A stretch of DNA of 64,000 nucleotides from Serratia oryzae (GCF_001976145.1 NZ_MOXD01000003.1:310001-374000); one strand, 5' to 3'; counted from the stretch's first letter, positions 16,425 to 24,755 are shown. The notes: generated by a model not told the origin, from the sequence alone. Numbers and translations are program-made.

Positions 16425-17114
16425 ATGTCCGCACAGGAACGTCGCCATGACAGGCTCGCCTACCGGTTGGCCTCCATCATCAGTCGGCTCTTCAATGGCG
16501 AATCCCTCTCCGTGGCTGCGTTGGCACGGGAGTTCAATGTCTCATTGCGTACACTGGACCGGGATTTCAACACGCGTCTGGTCGGTCTGGATATGGATTA
16601 CCATGAGGGCTGCTATCGGCTGGCTGACTCGCAACGCCCCTTTCGTACCGACAGGGACATCATCCAGTTTGCCCGCATTACTGACGTGAAGCAGTTCTTT
16701 CCCGCACTGGACAGAAAGCTGTTGTCCGTGTTGCTCAACAGAGAGCGGGACTCGCCCTACATCGTCTATAACGCGCCCCCGAAGCGGTTGCCGTCGTTAT
16801 TTGGCGGATTTTATGTCATTACCCAGGCGATTGTGGAGAACCGGATTATCCGCTTTGTTTACGAAGGCCTGAAGCACGCAGCCGCAGAGCCCTACAAACT
16901 GATTTATTTTGCCGGGGATTGGTATCTGTGTGCTGCCATCAACAACATCATTCAGGTGTTTGACATGCACCACCTGAGCGATATCACGCTGACCATCAGC
17001 ACGTTCGTCAAAAAGGAGGCCATCAATAACATCATCAGCGAAGAGAAGTTCATCACTGCGTTACCGCATTTTCAATATATCAAGGCGTTGACCGCATCCG
17101 AATCGGGTCAATAG
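16425..17114 (+). CDS. WYL-domain transcriptional regulator (YfjR-like)
   Basis: The 229-aa protein has an N-terminal winged helix-turn-helix (residues 12-60, with SVAALAREFNVSLRTLDRDF) and a WYL domain whose namesake residues are W166-Y167-L168 in FAGDWYLCA. This is the YfjR-type regulator of CP4-like prophages. WYL proteins are known to regulate phage-defence loci, sensing ligands or single-stranded nucleic acid. It sits directly downstream of the EcsC and YaaW-like genes, 51 bp after the latter, and probably controls them or the array. Confidence 0.9.
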   Translation: MSAQERRHDRLAYRLASIISRLFNGESLSVAALAREFNVSLRTLDRDFNTRLVGLDMDYHEGCYRLADSQRPFRTDRDIIQFARITDVKQFFPALDRKLLSVLLNRERDSPYIVYNAPPKRLPSLFGGFYVITQAIVENRIIRFVYEGLKHAAAEPYKLIYFAGDWYLCAAINNIIQVFDMHHLSDITLTISTFVKKEAINNIISEEKFITALPHFQYIKALTASESGQ

Positions 17115-17147
17115 ACATCACGATATCGCGTTAAAGAGGGAGCTGCC

Positions 17148-17366
17148 ATGTCTGTATTTCGTCACCTCGCGACAGCCACGGGGATTATTACCACCTTGTT
17201 TACCGTCTATCAGGCTCAGCGTGCCATGGCTGAACAAATGCGTAAAGACGCCTGTTCCCCACAGGCTGTGTGGGTCGGACGGACTGGCGCATTGTTTGTT
17301 ACCACGCTGCTTATAGGTGGTATGACCGATGCACTGATTCAACGCGTGTTCTCTCAACGCGAATAG
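17148..17366 (+). CDS. Small membrane protein (72 aa), unknown
   Basis: The ATG has GAGGGAG 5 nt upstream, 33 bp after the WYL gene. The 72-aa product has a hydrophobic N-terminal segment (residues 5-22, LATATGIITTLFTVYQA) and a second at about 44-62 (GALFVTTLLIGGMTDALIQ), so it is probably a two-helix inner-membrane protein. I do not recognise the family. Its place suggests it belongs with the EcsC, YaaW and WYL genes. Confidence 0.65.
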   Translation: MSVFRHLATATGIITTLFTVYQAQRAMAEQMRKDACSPQAVWVGRTGALFVTTLLIGGMTDALIQRVFSQRE

Positions 17367-17481
17367 CCCACGCCTCCCGATACAGGGAAGCGATTGTTAT
17401 TTCACTGAAAGTAAAACATCCACTGGGTTTTCAACTGCCTGGATGAATAGTCATACACGTAATTTATCAATGGAGAATATC

Positions 17482-17853
17482 ATGCGTAAAATCAGCGTAT
17501 TACTTATCGGCCTCTCATGGGTATTTTCGAGCACGGCCACGGCCAAGGTCAATCTGGCAGAGGTTGAACACTGGAAGAATACCGGTAACGAATATCGAAC
17601 CTATTCTTACTCAGGCAATGTGGGTGTCAGCGACAAGATTGTTGTCGAAAAAGGCAATAACGCGGTGATACAGCAAGATGCCGGTGCCAGTTGCCCGGCA
17701 GGCAGCTTCTATCTGGTCAACAAGGCAAACAAAACCTACCAGGCGATTGACAGTGGCACCTGTGATGACAGGAACTTTGCCGTCAAACTGGAGAAAAACA
17801 CCGTTACGTTCACCTCTAAAGGAAAAGTCACTGCGGTCTACCCGGTCTATTAA
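17482..17853 (+). CDS. Exported protein of unknown function (123 aa)
   Basis: The start at 17482 is chosen because GGAG lies 6 nt upstream; the frame opens at 17443. The product begins with a clear signal peptide (MRKISVLLIGLSWVFSSTAT, cleavage about residue 22 before KVNLAEVEHW). The mature part of about 100 residues is strand-rich, with two cysteines (C-PAGSFYLV and GTC-DDRN) that could form a disulfide in the periplasm. It resembles the small exported proteins found in CP4-type islands, but I cannot name a family. Confidence 0.65.
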   Translation: MRKISVLLIGLSWVFSSTATAKVNLAEVEHWKNTGNEYRTYSYSGNVGVSDKIVVEKGNNAVIQQDAGASCPAGSFYLVNKANKTYQAIDSGTCDDRNFAVKLEKNTVTFTSKGKVTAVYPVY

Positions 17854-17950
17854 GCCCTCGGGGATGCCCATTCAGCTATCGCCCATGGCTGGCGACACAT
17901 TGAACCTTTTGCGTTAACACCAGGGAAATATTTTCCACACCACCACACTT

Positions 17951-17985
17951 CAGGTCCCCGGTTCTCCGGTGGGCCTGTTTTGTTT
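17951..17985 (+). terminator. Hairpin plus T-tract between the exported protein and the antirestriction gene
   Basis: CAGG and CCTG close a stem whose inner part is CCGG-TTCT-CCGG with one or two mismatches, followed by TTTTGTTTT. It has the shape of a Rho-independent terminator or attenuator, 37 bp before the next start. Confidence 0.6.
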
Positions 17986-18021
17986 TATGTCCTCACTAAC
18001 CTGCACGGAGTTCACACCAGC

Positions 18022-18456
18022 ATGACGACAACCTCAACCTGCTCAAACAGTTCTACCCTCACCGCCACTGTGGTGCCACCCCATCAGCGCTCTCGTTTCT
18101 GGCCGCAGCACTTCGGCAGCATACCGCAATGGCTCATTCTGGAGGCTCATGTCTTTGGTTGGCTGGATCGCCTGTGTGCCGATTACTACGGGGGTTCCTG
18201 GGATTTTTACACACTGAGCAATGGTGGGGCCTTTATGGCTCCAGAAGGCGATGAGCGGTGGTCACTGTTTAACAGCATGAATGGTAACGGTGCCGAGATG
18301 GGGGCTGAGGCCGCCGGGATTACTGCCTGCCTGATAGCCTACAGCCACCACGCCTGCCGCACCGAGAGCGAAGCCATGACCGACCATTTCTACCGGTTAC
18401 GGGAATACGCGTTGCACCATCCCGACAGCCGCGCCATTTTCGCCCTGATTGACTGA
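18022..18456 (+). CDS. ArdB/KlcA-family antirestriction protein (YfjX-like)
   Basis: The 144-aa product is an ArdB/KlcA/YfjX antirestriction protein: PQWLILEAHVFGWLDRLCAD, YGGSWDFYTLSNGGAFMAP and the tail FYRLREYALHHPDSRAIFAL are hallmarks. Family members block type I restriction when an element enters a new host. The ATG at 18022 is supported by GGAG 11 nt upstream; the frame is open to 17980. It is followed after 10 bp by the RadC-like gene, the same order as yfjX-yfjY in CP4-57. Confidence 0.93.
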   Translation: MTTTSTCSNSSTLTATVVPPHQRSRFWPQHFGSIPQWLILEAHVFGWLDRLCADYYGGSWDFYTLSNGGAFMAPEGDERWSLFNSMNGNGAEMGAEAAGITACLIAYSHHACRTESEAMTDHFYRLREYALHHPDSRAIFALID

Positions 18457-18466
18457 GAACACCGAT

Positions 18467-18952
18467 ATGACCACTTCAACATTGCTGGCATCAACCGCAC
18501 TGCCGTTAACGGCGCAGCGCACGGTGAAACGTGCTCTGTCATTGCTGGAAAAACACCTGCGCGAACCAGGAGCCTTATTTACCTCCACCAACACCGCACG
18601 CGACTGGTTACGTTTGCAATTCGCAGGACAAGAACGTGAAGTATTTATCGTGTTGTATCTCGACAATCAGCATCGCTTGCTGGCGAGTGAAACGTTGTTC
18701 ACCGGCAGTATCAGAAGCACGGAAGTCCATCCCCGTGAAGTGGTGAAGGCGGTACTTCGCCATAACGCAGCAGCCGTCATTCTTTCGCATAATCACCCGT
18801 CTGGGGAGGCTGAGCCCAGCCAGGCTGACCGGCAGGTCACCGACAGGCTGGTCAACGCGCTGGCACTGGTTGATGTGAGGGTATTGGACCATCTGATTGT
18901 GGGAGGGCTTGATATCGTCTCCTTCACCGAACGCGGCTGGTTGCCTGGCTGA
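18467..18952 (+). CDS. RadC-like JAB/MPN-domain protein (YfjY/YkfG type)
   Basis: The 161-aa product is a short RadC-like protein with a complete JAMM metal motif, SHNHPSGEAEPSQAD (H-x-H-x10-D), and the family stretch FTGSIRSTEVHPREVVKAVL. It lacks the helix-hairpin-helix region of full RadC. Such proteins are common on mobile islands next to ArdB, and their substrate is unknown. The ATG at 18467 is preferred over an upstream TTG because it gives the usual family start. It closely follows the antirestriction gene. Confidence 0.92.
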   Translation: MTTSTLLASTALPLTAQRTVKRALSLLEKHLREPGALFTSTNTARDWLRLQFAGQEREVFIVLYLDNQHRLLASETLFTGSIRSTEVHPREVVKAVLRHNAAAVILSHNHPSGEAEPSQADRQVTDRLVNALALVDVRVLDHLIVGGLDIVSFTERGWLPG

Positions 18953-19000
18953 TAGCAATCTTTCTCATTTCCCCAATCTCATTTTTCAAGGAGTATCCCA

Positions 19001-19378
19001 ATGGGCTGGTATTTCTCCCAACAATCCCGCCGTGAACTGATCGCTGAACTGACCCAACGCAGCGAATCAGAACGCTACTGGCGTGAAACCCTCACCTATA
19101 CCCTGCGTGGCAATGTGCTCTGGTCTGTTGTCCAACTGACCCCCAAAGCTCCGACAGGGGAGACTCGTACCTTTATCGGCTGTGACCTGCTACAAGGTTC
19201 CAAAGGGGAGTGGGGATATAAACCGATGGATGAGTCGATGCAACCTTACTATTACTCGTGCCCAAAGCGCTATTTGACAATGGTTCCGGCGCAATCCCCA
19301 GAATGGCGTGAAAAGGTATTGGCACATCATCAACGCCGTTACCCGCAACGGGGAGTAATAAAGGAGGCGAACCAATAA
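19001..19378 (+). CDS. Conserved island protein of unknown function (125 aa)
   Basis: AAGGAG lies 8 nt before the ATG. The 125-aa product starts MGWYFSQQSRRELIAELTQR, followed by SERYWRETLTYTLRGNVLWS, and looks like a small soluble alpha/beta protein. Proteins of this look occur on plasmids and CP4-type islands, but I cannot assign a function. The stop overlaps the next ATG (TAATG), so the following gene is probably translated by reinitiation. Confidence 0.7.
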   Translation: MGWYFSQQSRRELIAELTQRSESERYWRETLTYTLRGNVLWSVVQLTPKAPTGETRTFIGCDLLQGSKGEWGYKPMDESMQPYYYSCPKRYLTMVPAQSPEWREKVLAHHQRRYPQRGVIKEANQ

Positions 19379-19695
19379 TGGTAACAACGCCGATTTTACG
19401 TTTTGGTCTGCAATGCAGTTCGGCACATATCAGCGAGGAGGACAATGCAGTGCTGTATCGGATCTCACATTGTCAGGATGAGTTCAGCGACGGAGAATGG
19501 ATTTCCTTTTCGGGCACCGGTTATCTGCTGAGATTGGATGCGTGGACCCACCCGGTATTGCAACTCAAACGGCTGGGGCTCTCCAAAGCTTGTCGCCGAC
19601 TGGTCACCACGCTGATGAAACGCCATCAACTGAGCTACCTGCATATTGATGCCTTGGGTGAGGTGTTGCCCGGCTTTACCACCTTCGACTGGTAA
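19378..19695 (+). CDS. DUF5983-like small island protein (105 aa)
   Basis: The 105-aa product ends with the characteristic YLHIDALGEVLPGFTTFDW, which I associate with the DUF5983 family of island and plasmid proteins. Its start codon overlaps the stop of the preceding gene by one base. The function is unknown. Confidence 0.7.
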   Translation: MVTTPILRFGLQCSSAHISEEDNAVLYRISHCQDEFSDGEWISFSGTGYLLRLDAWTHPVLQLKRLGLSKACRRLVTTLMKRHQLSYLHIDALGEVLPGFTTFDW

Positions 19696-19750
19696 TACCC
19701 TTCAAGTTTCGCCTTCGCATTATCTCTCTACTTTACAAGGACATTAGCTC

Positions 19751-20233
19751 ATGAATAGGAGCGCATCACCCGTGCCCGGCGTCTTTCATTTTCTGCAACA
19801 TGGCAACGTGACATCGCAGGACTGGCAAGCCTTATGCCAGGCGATCACCACCGCTTACCAGCAACTGTGTCAACACCCCGACACGCTGGGTTTAACCACC
19901 GCGCCGGTTATCTGTGAATACACTGGCAACCGCCTGTATCGATTCGACGACAGCCTGATGGGATTGGGCATGATCAGCTTTAACGGTGAGCGGATTACCC
20001 ATCAAGCAGGCGATCCGTTCATTCTCTACCAGCGCCAAACACCCTATGCACTGATCCGCTGCGATACGCGAGGCTATCCCTACCAGTGGCTGGTGATGGC
20101 TACGCTGTTGCTGGCCAATACGCAATGCCCGAACACCTGGACGATTGAATCTGATATCCCTGTGAATCACTGGCGCAAGGTCGCTCACTGGTTGACCCAC
20201 CACTGTCAGTTACCGGTTTCCCCACTTTCTTAA
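19751..20233 (+). CDS. Unknown island protein (160 aa)
   Basis: The 160-aa product is soluble, with a Trp- and His-rich C-terminal segment (PVNHWRKVAHWLTHHCQLPV). It starts 55 bp after the DUF5983-like gene with AAGGA ahead of the ATG, and ends 12 bp before the toxin gene, so it is probably co-transcribed with it. I do not recognise the family. Confidence 0.6.
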   Translation: MNRSASPVPGVFHFLQHGNVTSQDWQALCQAITTAYQQLCQHPDTLGLTTAPVICEYTGNRLYRFDDSLMGLGMISFNGERITHQAGDPFILYQRQTPYALIRCDTRGYPYQWLVMATLLLANTQCPNTWTIESDIPVNHWRKVAHWLTHHCQLPVSPLS

Positions 20234-20245
20234 GGAACTGCCCGT

Positions 20246-20581
20246 ATGAAAACCCTCGATAAAATACCCCGCATCACGCCCAGCGCCAATCAAGCACGAA
20301 TCGAATACCAGCAACTGCTGACCTGGTTGTTGGCTCACTGTTACGGTCTGGAACTCAACGATACGCCCTATCACGACGACCAGGCCATTGCCCAACAGAT
20401 TGAGCATGGCATCACGGTACGGGAAACCGTCAATGAACTGGTGGAGAAATTTGACCTTGTACGCATTGATCGCCCCGGTTTCAGTCTGATGGCACAGGAC
20501 CCAACCTTGAACGGTGGCGATATGTTACGTGCCCGCAGTGCGCTGGGCTTGCGCAGCCCTGTCATTCGACGCCTCACCTGA
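20246..20581 (+). CDS. CbtA/YkfI/YpjF-family toxin
   Basis: The 111-aa product matches the CbtA (YeeV) toxin family: LLTWLLAHCYGLELNDTPYH, ITVRETVNELVEKFDLVRID and MLRARSALGL are diagnostic. CbtA inhibits assembly of the bacterial cytoskeletal proteins FtsZ and MreB. The cognate CbeA-type antitoxin normally lies immediately upstream, whereas here it lies 85 bp downstream, behind a terminator-like hairpin. AAGGAA precedes the ATG. Confidence 0.92.
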   Translation: MKTLDKIPRITPSANQARIEYQQLLTWLLAHCYGLELNDTPYHDDQAIAQQIEHGITVRETVNELVEKFDLVRIDRPGFSLMAQDPTLNGGDMLRARSALGLRSPVIRRLT

Positions 20582-20613
20582 CAGCCTTTCACTTACCTCA
20601 CTAATCCAACAAC

Positions 20614-20645
20614 ACGCCAGCCTCATCGCTGGCGTTTTACTTTTT
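20614..20645 (+). terminator. Hairpin plus T-tract between toxin and antitoxin genes
   Basis: The perfect 8-bp stem ACGCCAGC / GCTGGCGT with a 6-base loop is followed by TTTTACTTTTT. It lies 33 bp after the toxin stop and 22 bp before the antitoxin start. It could lower or condition antitoxin expression from the toxin promoter. Confidence 0.65.
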
Positions 20646-20666
20646 CAAGTTCAAGGAATTTTGACG

Positions 20667-21035
20667 ATGAAGGAAACCCAATCCAATGCCGCCAGCAATG
20701 ACAGCACTCCGTCGCCTGTCTGGGGCCTGCAATCTGCTATCACGCCACGCCTTGGAGCCCGGTTGGTCCAGCAGGGTAATCACCTGCATTTTCTGGCTGA
20801 CCGTGCCGGTTTTGTCGGTACGTTCTCCCCTGATGCTCTTAAAACGCTGGATGCCGCTTTCCCGGTGCTGATCGAACAGTTGGAGGCCTGCCTGCGGTCT
20901 GGTGAACTCGATCAACGCCGTCAGCATTGCGTCACCGTGCAGCACGCCGGTTTTACCTGCGATGCCGATACGTTAGGTAGCTTTGGCCACATCTATATCG
21001 CTGTTTATCAGACAACACTGCCCAACCTGGTTTAA
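20667..21035 (+). CDS. CbeA/YeeU/YfjZ-family antitoxin
   Basis: The 122-aa product matches the CbeA family: PVWGLQSAITPRLGARLVQQ, HFLADRAGFVGTFSPDALKT, FPVLIEQLEACLRSGELD and the C-terminal DADTLGSFGHIYIAVYQT. CbeA stabilises MreB and FtsZ filaments and so counteracts CbtA without binding it. The ATG at 20667 is chosen because AAGGAA lies 8 nt upstream. It follows rather than precedes the toxin gene, which is the reverse of the usual order. Confidence 0.92.
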   Translation: MKETQSNAASNDSTPSPVWGLQSAITPRLGARLVQQGNHLHFLADRAGFVGTFSPDALKTLDAAFPVLIEQLEACLRSGELDQRRQHCVTVQHAGFTCDADTLGSFGHIYIAVYQTTLPNLV

Positions 21036-21069
21036 GCCGTAAGCACTCACACTCCCCAACCTTTAACCC

Positions 21070-21096
21070 TGCCTGCGATAACGCGGGCATTTTTTT
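21070..21096 (+). terminator. Hairpin plus T7 before the DUF4942 gene
   Basis: The stem TGCCtGCG-ATAA-CGCgGGCA is followed by seven T, 16 bp before the ATG at 21112. It is a Rho-independent terminator shape placed directly in front of the next gene of the same strand, as for other genes in this array. Confidence 0.6.
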
Positions 21097-21111
21097 CTAA
21101 GGAACTCAGCG

Positions 21112-21969
21112 ATGCCAACCACATTGAATACTGTCATTGAACCTGAAGTTTTAACCGGTCACACCGAAGTGATTTGTTCTACCAGCATTGAACGTATCGT
21201 CACGGGGCGTAATGCCGCGTTGGCGCAGATTGAAGCCCTTATTCACCAGCTTGAGGATATCTCGGCCATCACAAACAGTATTGGCGGCGGAGTAGCAAGA
21301 GACTGGGCTATGAAACAAGACTTCCGCTGCGGTTGCTGGCTGATGGAAAAAGCAGAAACGGCCATGCCGGTGATCACCCGCAATCTTGATCGCGATATAT
21401 GGCGGGATCTGATGAAGAAGTCAGGAATGCTGAGCTTGATGGACGCTCAGGCTCGTGACCAGTGGTACAGAAACCTGGAGAGAGAGACTATTCCTGCTAT
21501 CAGCGAAGCCAACATACTCAGTACCTTTGAGCACCTGCATCAGAGCAAAGATGAAGTATTTGAGCGAGGAGTGATCAACGTCTTCAAGTCGCTATCTTGG
21601 GATTACAAGTCGAATCATCCTTGTAAATTTGGCAAGAAGGTGATCGTCAACAGTTTGGTGAGTTATAACCAATGGGGATTTACGCTAAATCACAGTTACC
21701 GGCGGGATCAATTGGCCGATCTTGAACGGATGTTGTTCCTGTTGGAGGGCAAAGCGATACCGGATAATCGGAGGGATGTCACCGCTCGGCTGTATGATCA
21801 TATCAGCGCCCATCGGCAGAGAGCGCAGGTTTATGAGGATGAGTATTTTTCGATAAAATACTTTATGAAGGGATCAGCGCACCTGACATTTAAGAAACCG
21901 GCGTTGATGGACAAGATGAACGATATCATCGCCAAACATTACCCAAGTATATTGCCAGAGCGGGTGTAG
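21112..21969 (+). CDS. DUF4942-family island protein
   Basis: The 285-aa product resembles the DUF4942 proteins that commonly follow CbtA genes in E. coli islands. Recognisable parts are the N-terminal IEALIHQLEDISAITNSIGG and the region with CKFGKKVIVNSLVSYNQWGF. A predicted methyltransferase-like or DNA-related function has not been demonstrated, and I see no clear catalytic motif. It is the last rightward gene of the island. AAGGAA lies upstream of the ATG beyond the hairpin's T-run. Confidence 0.75.
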   Translation: MPTTLNTVIEPEVLTGHTEVICSTSIERIVTGRNAALAQIEALIHQLEDISAITNSIGGGVARDWAMKQDFRCGCWLMEKAETAMPVITRNLDRDIWRDLMKKSGMLSLMDAQARDQWYRNLERETIPAISEANILSTFEHLHQSKDEVFERGVINVFKSLSWDYKSNHPCKFGKKVIVNSLVSYNQWGFTLNHSYRRDQLADLERMLFLLEGKAIPDNRRDVTARLYDHISAHRQRAQVYEDEYFSIKYFMKGSAHLTFKKPALMDKMNDIIAKHYPSILPERV

Positions 21970-22087
21970 GGTATCTAGAGTTCGAAGCAATGACTTGATT
22001 ATGTGCGCTGAAGAACACCCAAATTTTTTGTCGCCTATCGACCGACGATGATTGCAATGGCAGATAGAGTATACATTATGCCCCTCG

Positions 22088-22115
22088 GGGTGGCCCCGTG
22101 TTTCGGGAGCCACCC
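22088..22115. repeat. Strong hairpin near the right edge of the island
   Basis: GGGTGGC pairs with GCCACCC and the adjacent CCCG with CGGG, with one bulged A and a 5-base loop. A second GC stem (GGGGCC ... GGCCCC) follows at about 22185-22207. They lie between the last island gene and the end of lysP and may be terminators or junction features. Confidence 0.5.
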
Positions 22116-22257
22116 TAAGTCACATTTAATACTCTCGTAGGAGAAAACAGTATTGAACCTATCCCCTTTTTGATGCCAAACCAAATGGGGGCCCTATTGG
22201 TGGCCCCTTCAATTATCGAATAAAACAATATCGTTAAATAACAAATGTTTTACTGTC

Positions 22258-23736
22258 TTACTTCGAATCCCACTTCGGGAATTCCATTTCGCTGTATTTC
22301 ACTACGCGGGTGCCGCGCTTTAGCTTGTAACCGAACCAGATGATCAGGAACAGCGGAATACCAATGTAGGTTGCGGTCACGCCGTACCAGTCAATCTTAT
22401 CTTCCAGGAATGCCTGATAGTTCTGCCCCAGCGTAATAATCAGGCACAGGACGAAGGCGAAAATCGGCCCAAGCGGGAAGAAGCCGGAACGGTACGGCAG
22501 ATCGTTCAAATCATACCCCTGCATCACGTAGCCACGGCGGAAACGATAGTGGCTGATGGCAATCCCCAGCCAGGCGATAAAACCGGTCATCCCAGAGGTA
22601 TTCAGCAACCACAGATAAACCGACTGATTGCCAAACATTGAGCTGAGGAAACACAGCGCTGCCACCACGGTGGTGGCATACAGCGCATTACGCGGCACGC
22701 CGCCTTTCGACAGCTTGGCGAAAATACGCGGCGCTTTGCCTTCCGAAGCCAACGTAAACAGCATACGCGTTGAGGCATACATCCCAGAGTTACCCGCAGA
22801 CAGCACCGCCGTCAGGATCACCGCATTCATGACCGCCGCCGCAGACAGCAGGCCAGCATGCTGGAATACCAAGGTAAACGGGCTCACGCTGATGTCTTTA
22901 ACATCGTTACGCAGCAGGTTCGGATCGGTATAAGGAATAATCAGGCTGATAATCAGAATCGCGAAGATATAGAACAGCAGAATACGCCAGAACACCTGAC
23001 GCACCGCACGCGGGATATTCTTGCCCGGATCCTCGGATTCACCGGCTGCGATACCGATCAGTTCAGTCCCCTGGAAAGAGAAACCGACAATCATCGCTAC
23101 ACCGATCATCGCCGAGAAACCACCGGCAAACGGCGCATCGCCGATGGTCCAGTTTTGCCAGCCTGCGTTTTCACCGCCCTTCAGGATACCGAAAATCATC
23201 AGTACGCCGAGGCCGATAAAAATAATCACCGTGCTCACTTTGATCAGCGAGAACCAGTATTCCGCTTCGCCGAAACCTTTGACCGAGATGTAGTTCAGCA
23301 AGAACATCAGGCCGAGGAACAGCGCGCTCCAGATCCATCCGGGCGTGTCGGGGAACCAGTAGTTCATCACCAACTGCGATGCCACCAGGTCAACGGCGAT
23401 GGTCACCGCCCAGTTGTACCAGTAGTTCCAACCCAGTGCAAAACCGAAACCTTCCTCAACGTATTTGGCACCGTAGGTCGAGAACGAACCGGAAACCGGC
23501 ATAAACGCGGCAAGTTCGCCCAGGCTGGTCATGAGGAAGTAAACCATCAGGCCAATCAGTGCGTAGGAAAGCAATGCGCCGCCAGGGCCAGCCTGCGAAA
23601 CTGTCGCACCTGAGGCGACAAACAGGCCAGTACCAATAGAACCGCCGATGGCAATCATGGTTAAATGCCGCGCTTTCAGTTCGCGGCGTAATCCGGGTGC
23701 TTGCTGCCCCGCTGTTTTTATATCCTGCTGAGCCAT
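22258..23736 (-). CDS. lysP: Lysine-specific permease LysP
   Basis: The 492-aa product is the inner-membrane lysine:proton symporter of the amino acid-polyamine-organocation family. The N-terminal RRELKARHLTMIAIGGSIGT and TGLFVASGATVSQAGPGGAL are typical, and 12 hydrophobic segments follow. In E. coli LysP also senses lysine and represses CadC. The gene precedes yeiE on the same strand as in E. coli, and here its 3' end faces the genomic island. The length agrees with E. coli (489). Confidence 0.97.
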   Translation of the reverse strand: MAQQDIKTAGQQAPGLRRELKARHLTMIAIGGSIGTGLFVASGATVSQAGPGGALLSYALIGLMVYFLMTSLGELAAFMPVSGSFSTYGAKYVEEGFGFALGWNYWYNWAVTIAVDLVASQLVMNYWFPDTPGWIWSALFLGLMFLLNYISVKGFGEAEYWFSLIKVSTVIIFIGLGVLMIFGILKGGENAGWQNWTIGDAPFAGGFSAMIGVAMIVGFSFQGTELIGIAAGESEDPGKNIPRAVRQVFWRILLFYIFAILIISLIIPYTDPNLLRNDVKDISVSPFTLVFQHAGLLSAAAVMNAVILTAVLSAGNSGMYASTRMLFTLASEGKAPRIFAKLSKGGVPRNALYATTVVAALCFLSSMFGNQSVYLWLLNTSGMTGFIAWLGIAISHYRFRRGYVMQGYDLNDLPYRSGFFPLGPIFAFVLCLIITLGQNYQAFLEDKIDWYGVTATYIGIPLFLIIWFGYKLKRGTRVVKYSEMEFPKWDSK

Positions 23737-23876
23737 TCTTACCCTATCTGCTCGTCAAAAAATGAGGGCGGATTGTAACAAATACCCGTCTGCACACTAG
23801 TGACATTGCGCTGATATAAGATAGCTTCATAATCCAACGGTAATTATTAGCAACAGAGCTAATCGCCATGACCGCT

Positions 23877-24755
23877 TCAAACCTCCGCGGGCAGCACGCA
23901 GTAACTCAAAAAGCGTTGCAGAGCATTGGAAATATGCTTCTGACGGTGATGGATCAGATACAGCGTCCGAATCAACGGCGGCAACGGGATTTTCAACTCC
24001 ACCAGCACGCCACTTGTCAGCTGTTCCTCGATCACCCGGCGAGACAGGCAACTGATGCCAATGCCATGACGTACCGCATGCTTAATCGCCTCGGAGTTGC
24101 CCAGTTCCATCACCAGCTGAAAGTTTGGCAAATGCGCCAGCAGCAGATGATCCAGCACTTCTCGCGTCCCAGAACCGCGCTCACGCAGGATCCACGGCGC
24201 ACTCGCCAGCGCGGCCATGGTCAACGGCTGGCGAGCCAGGGGGTTATCGGGGGCGGCAAATACCACCAACTCATCCTCCAGCCACGGCTGGGTCACCAAT
24301 TCAGGCATATGACACGGCCCTTCAATCAGGCCGAGATCGACGCGAAAATCCGCCACGGCAACAATCACGTCCTGGCTGTTACCCACGTTCAGCTCCAGCG
24401 GCGTGGCCGGGAAATCCTTACGGTAACGGGCGATCATCGCTGGCAGCATATAGTTGCCAATGGTACTGCTGGCCGCGATGCGCAGCGCACCGTTATCGTG
24501 CAGAAATAACTGCTCTATTTCCCCGGCCTGTTCCAACAGTGCCAGCGCTTTCGGATACAGCAAACGGCCGTGCTCGTTGATAACCAATCGTTTGCCTACC
24601 CGATCAAATAACAGCACATTCAGTTGCCCTTCCAGATCCGCCAACGCCGCGCTGACCGCTGACTGTGACAAGGCCAATACCACCGAAGCCTGCGTCGTTG
24701 AGCCACTTTTCAGCACTTCGGTAAAGACTTCCAGTTGACGCAAGGTGATATGCAT
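23877..24755 (-). CDS. yeiE: LysR-family regulator YeiE
   Basis: The 292-aa LysR-type regulator has its helix-turn-helix at residues 3-60 ([20 protein letters not shown]) and a periplasmic-binding-like effector domain after residue 90. The syntenic position between lysP and divergent yeiH identifies it as YeiE. YeiE has been linked to lysP and sulfite or iron responses in enterobacteria. The 140 bp before lysP and the 266 bp before yeiH are the likely control regions. Confidence 0.93.
   Translation of the reverse strand: MHITLRQLEVFTEVLKSGSTTQASVVLALSQSAVSAALADLEGQLNVLLFDRVGKRLVINEHGRLLYPKALALLEQAGEIEQLFLHDNGALRIAASSTIGNYMLPAMIARYRKDFPATPLELNVGNSQDVIVAVADFRVDLGLIEGPCHMPELVTQPWLEDELVVFAAPDNPLARQPLTMAALASAPWILRERGSGTREVLDHLLLAHLPNFQLVMELGNSEAIKHAVRHGIGISCLSRRVIEEQLTSGVLVELKIPLPPLIRTLYLIHHRQKHISNALQRFLSYCVLPAEV

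Noticed and set aside
5326..22257. att direct repeats flanking the island
   Set aside because: I compared both edges by eye and found no convincing repeat; a computed self-alignment would be needed.
22628..23613. Long plus-strand frames opposite lysP
   Set aside because: These are antisense shadows of lysP; the lysP protein is certain.
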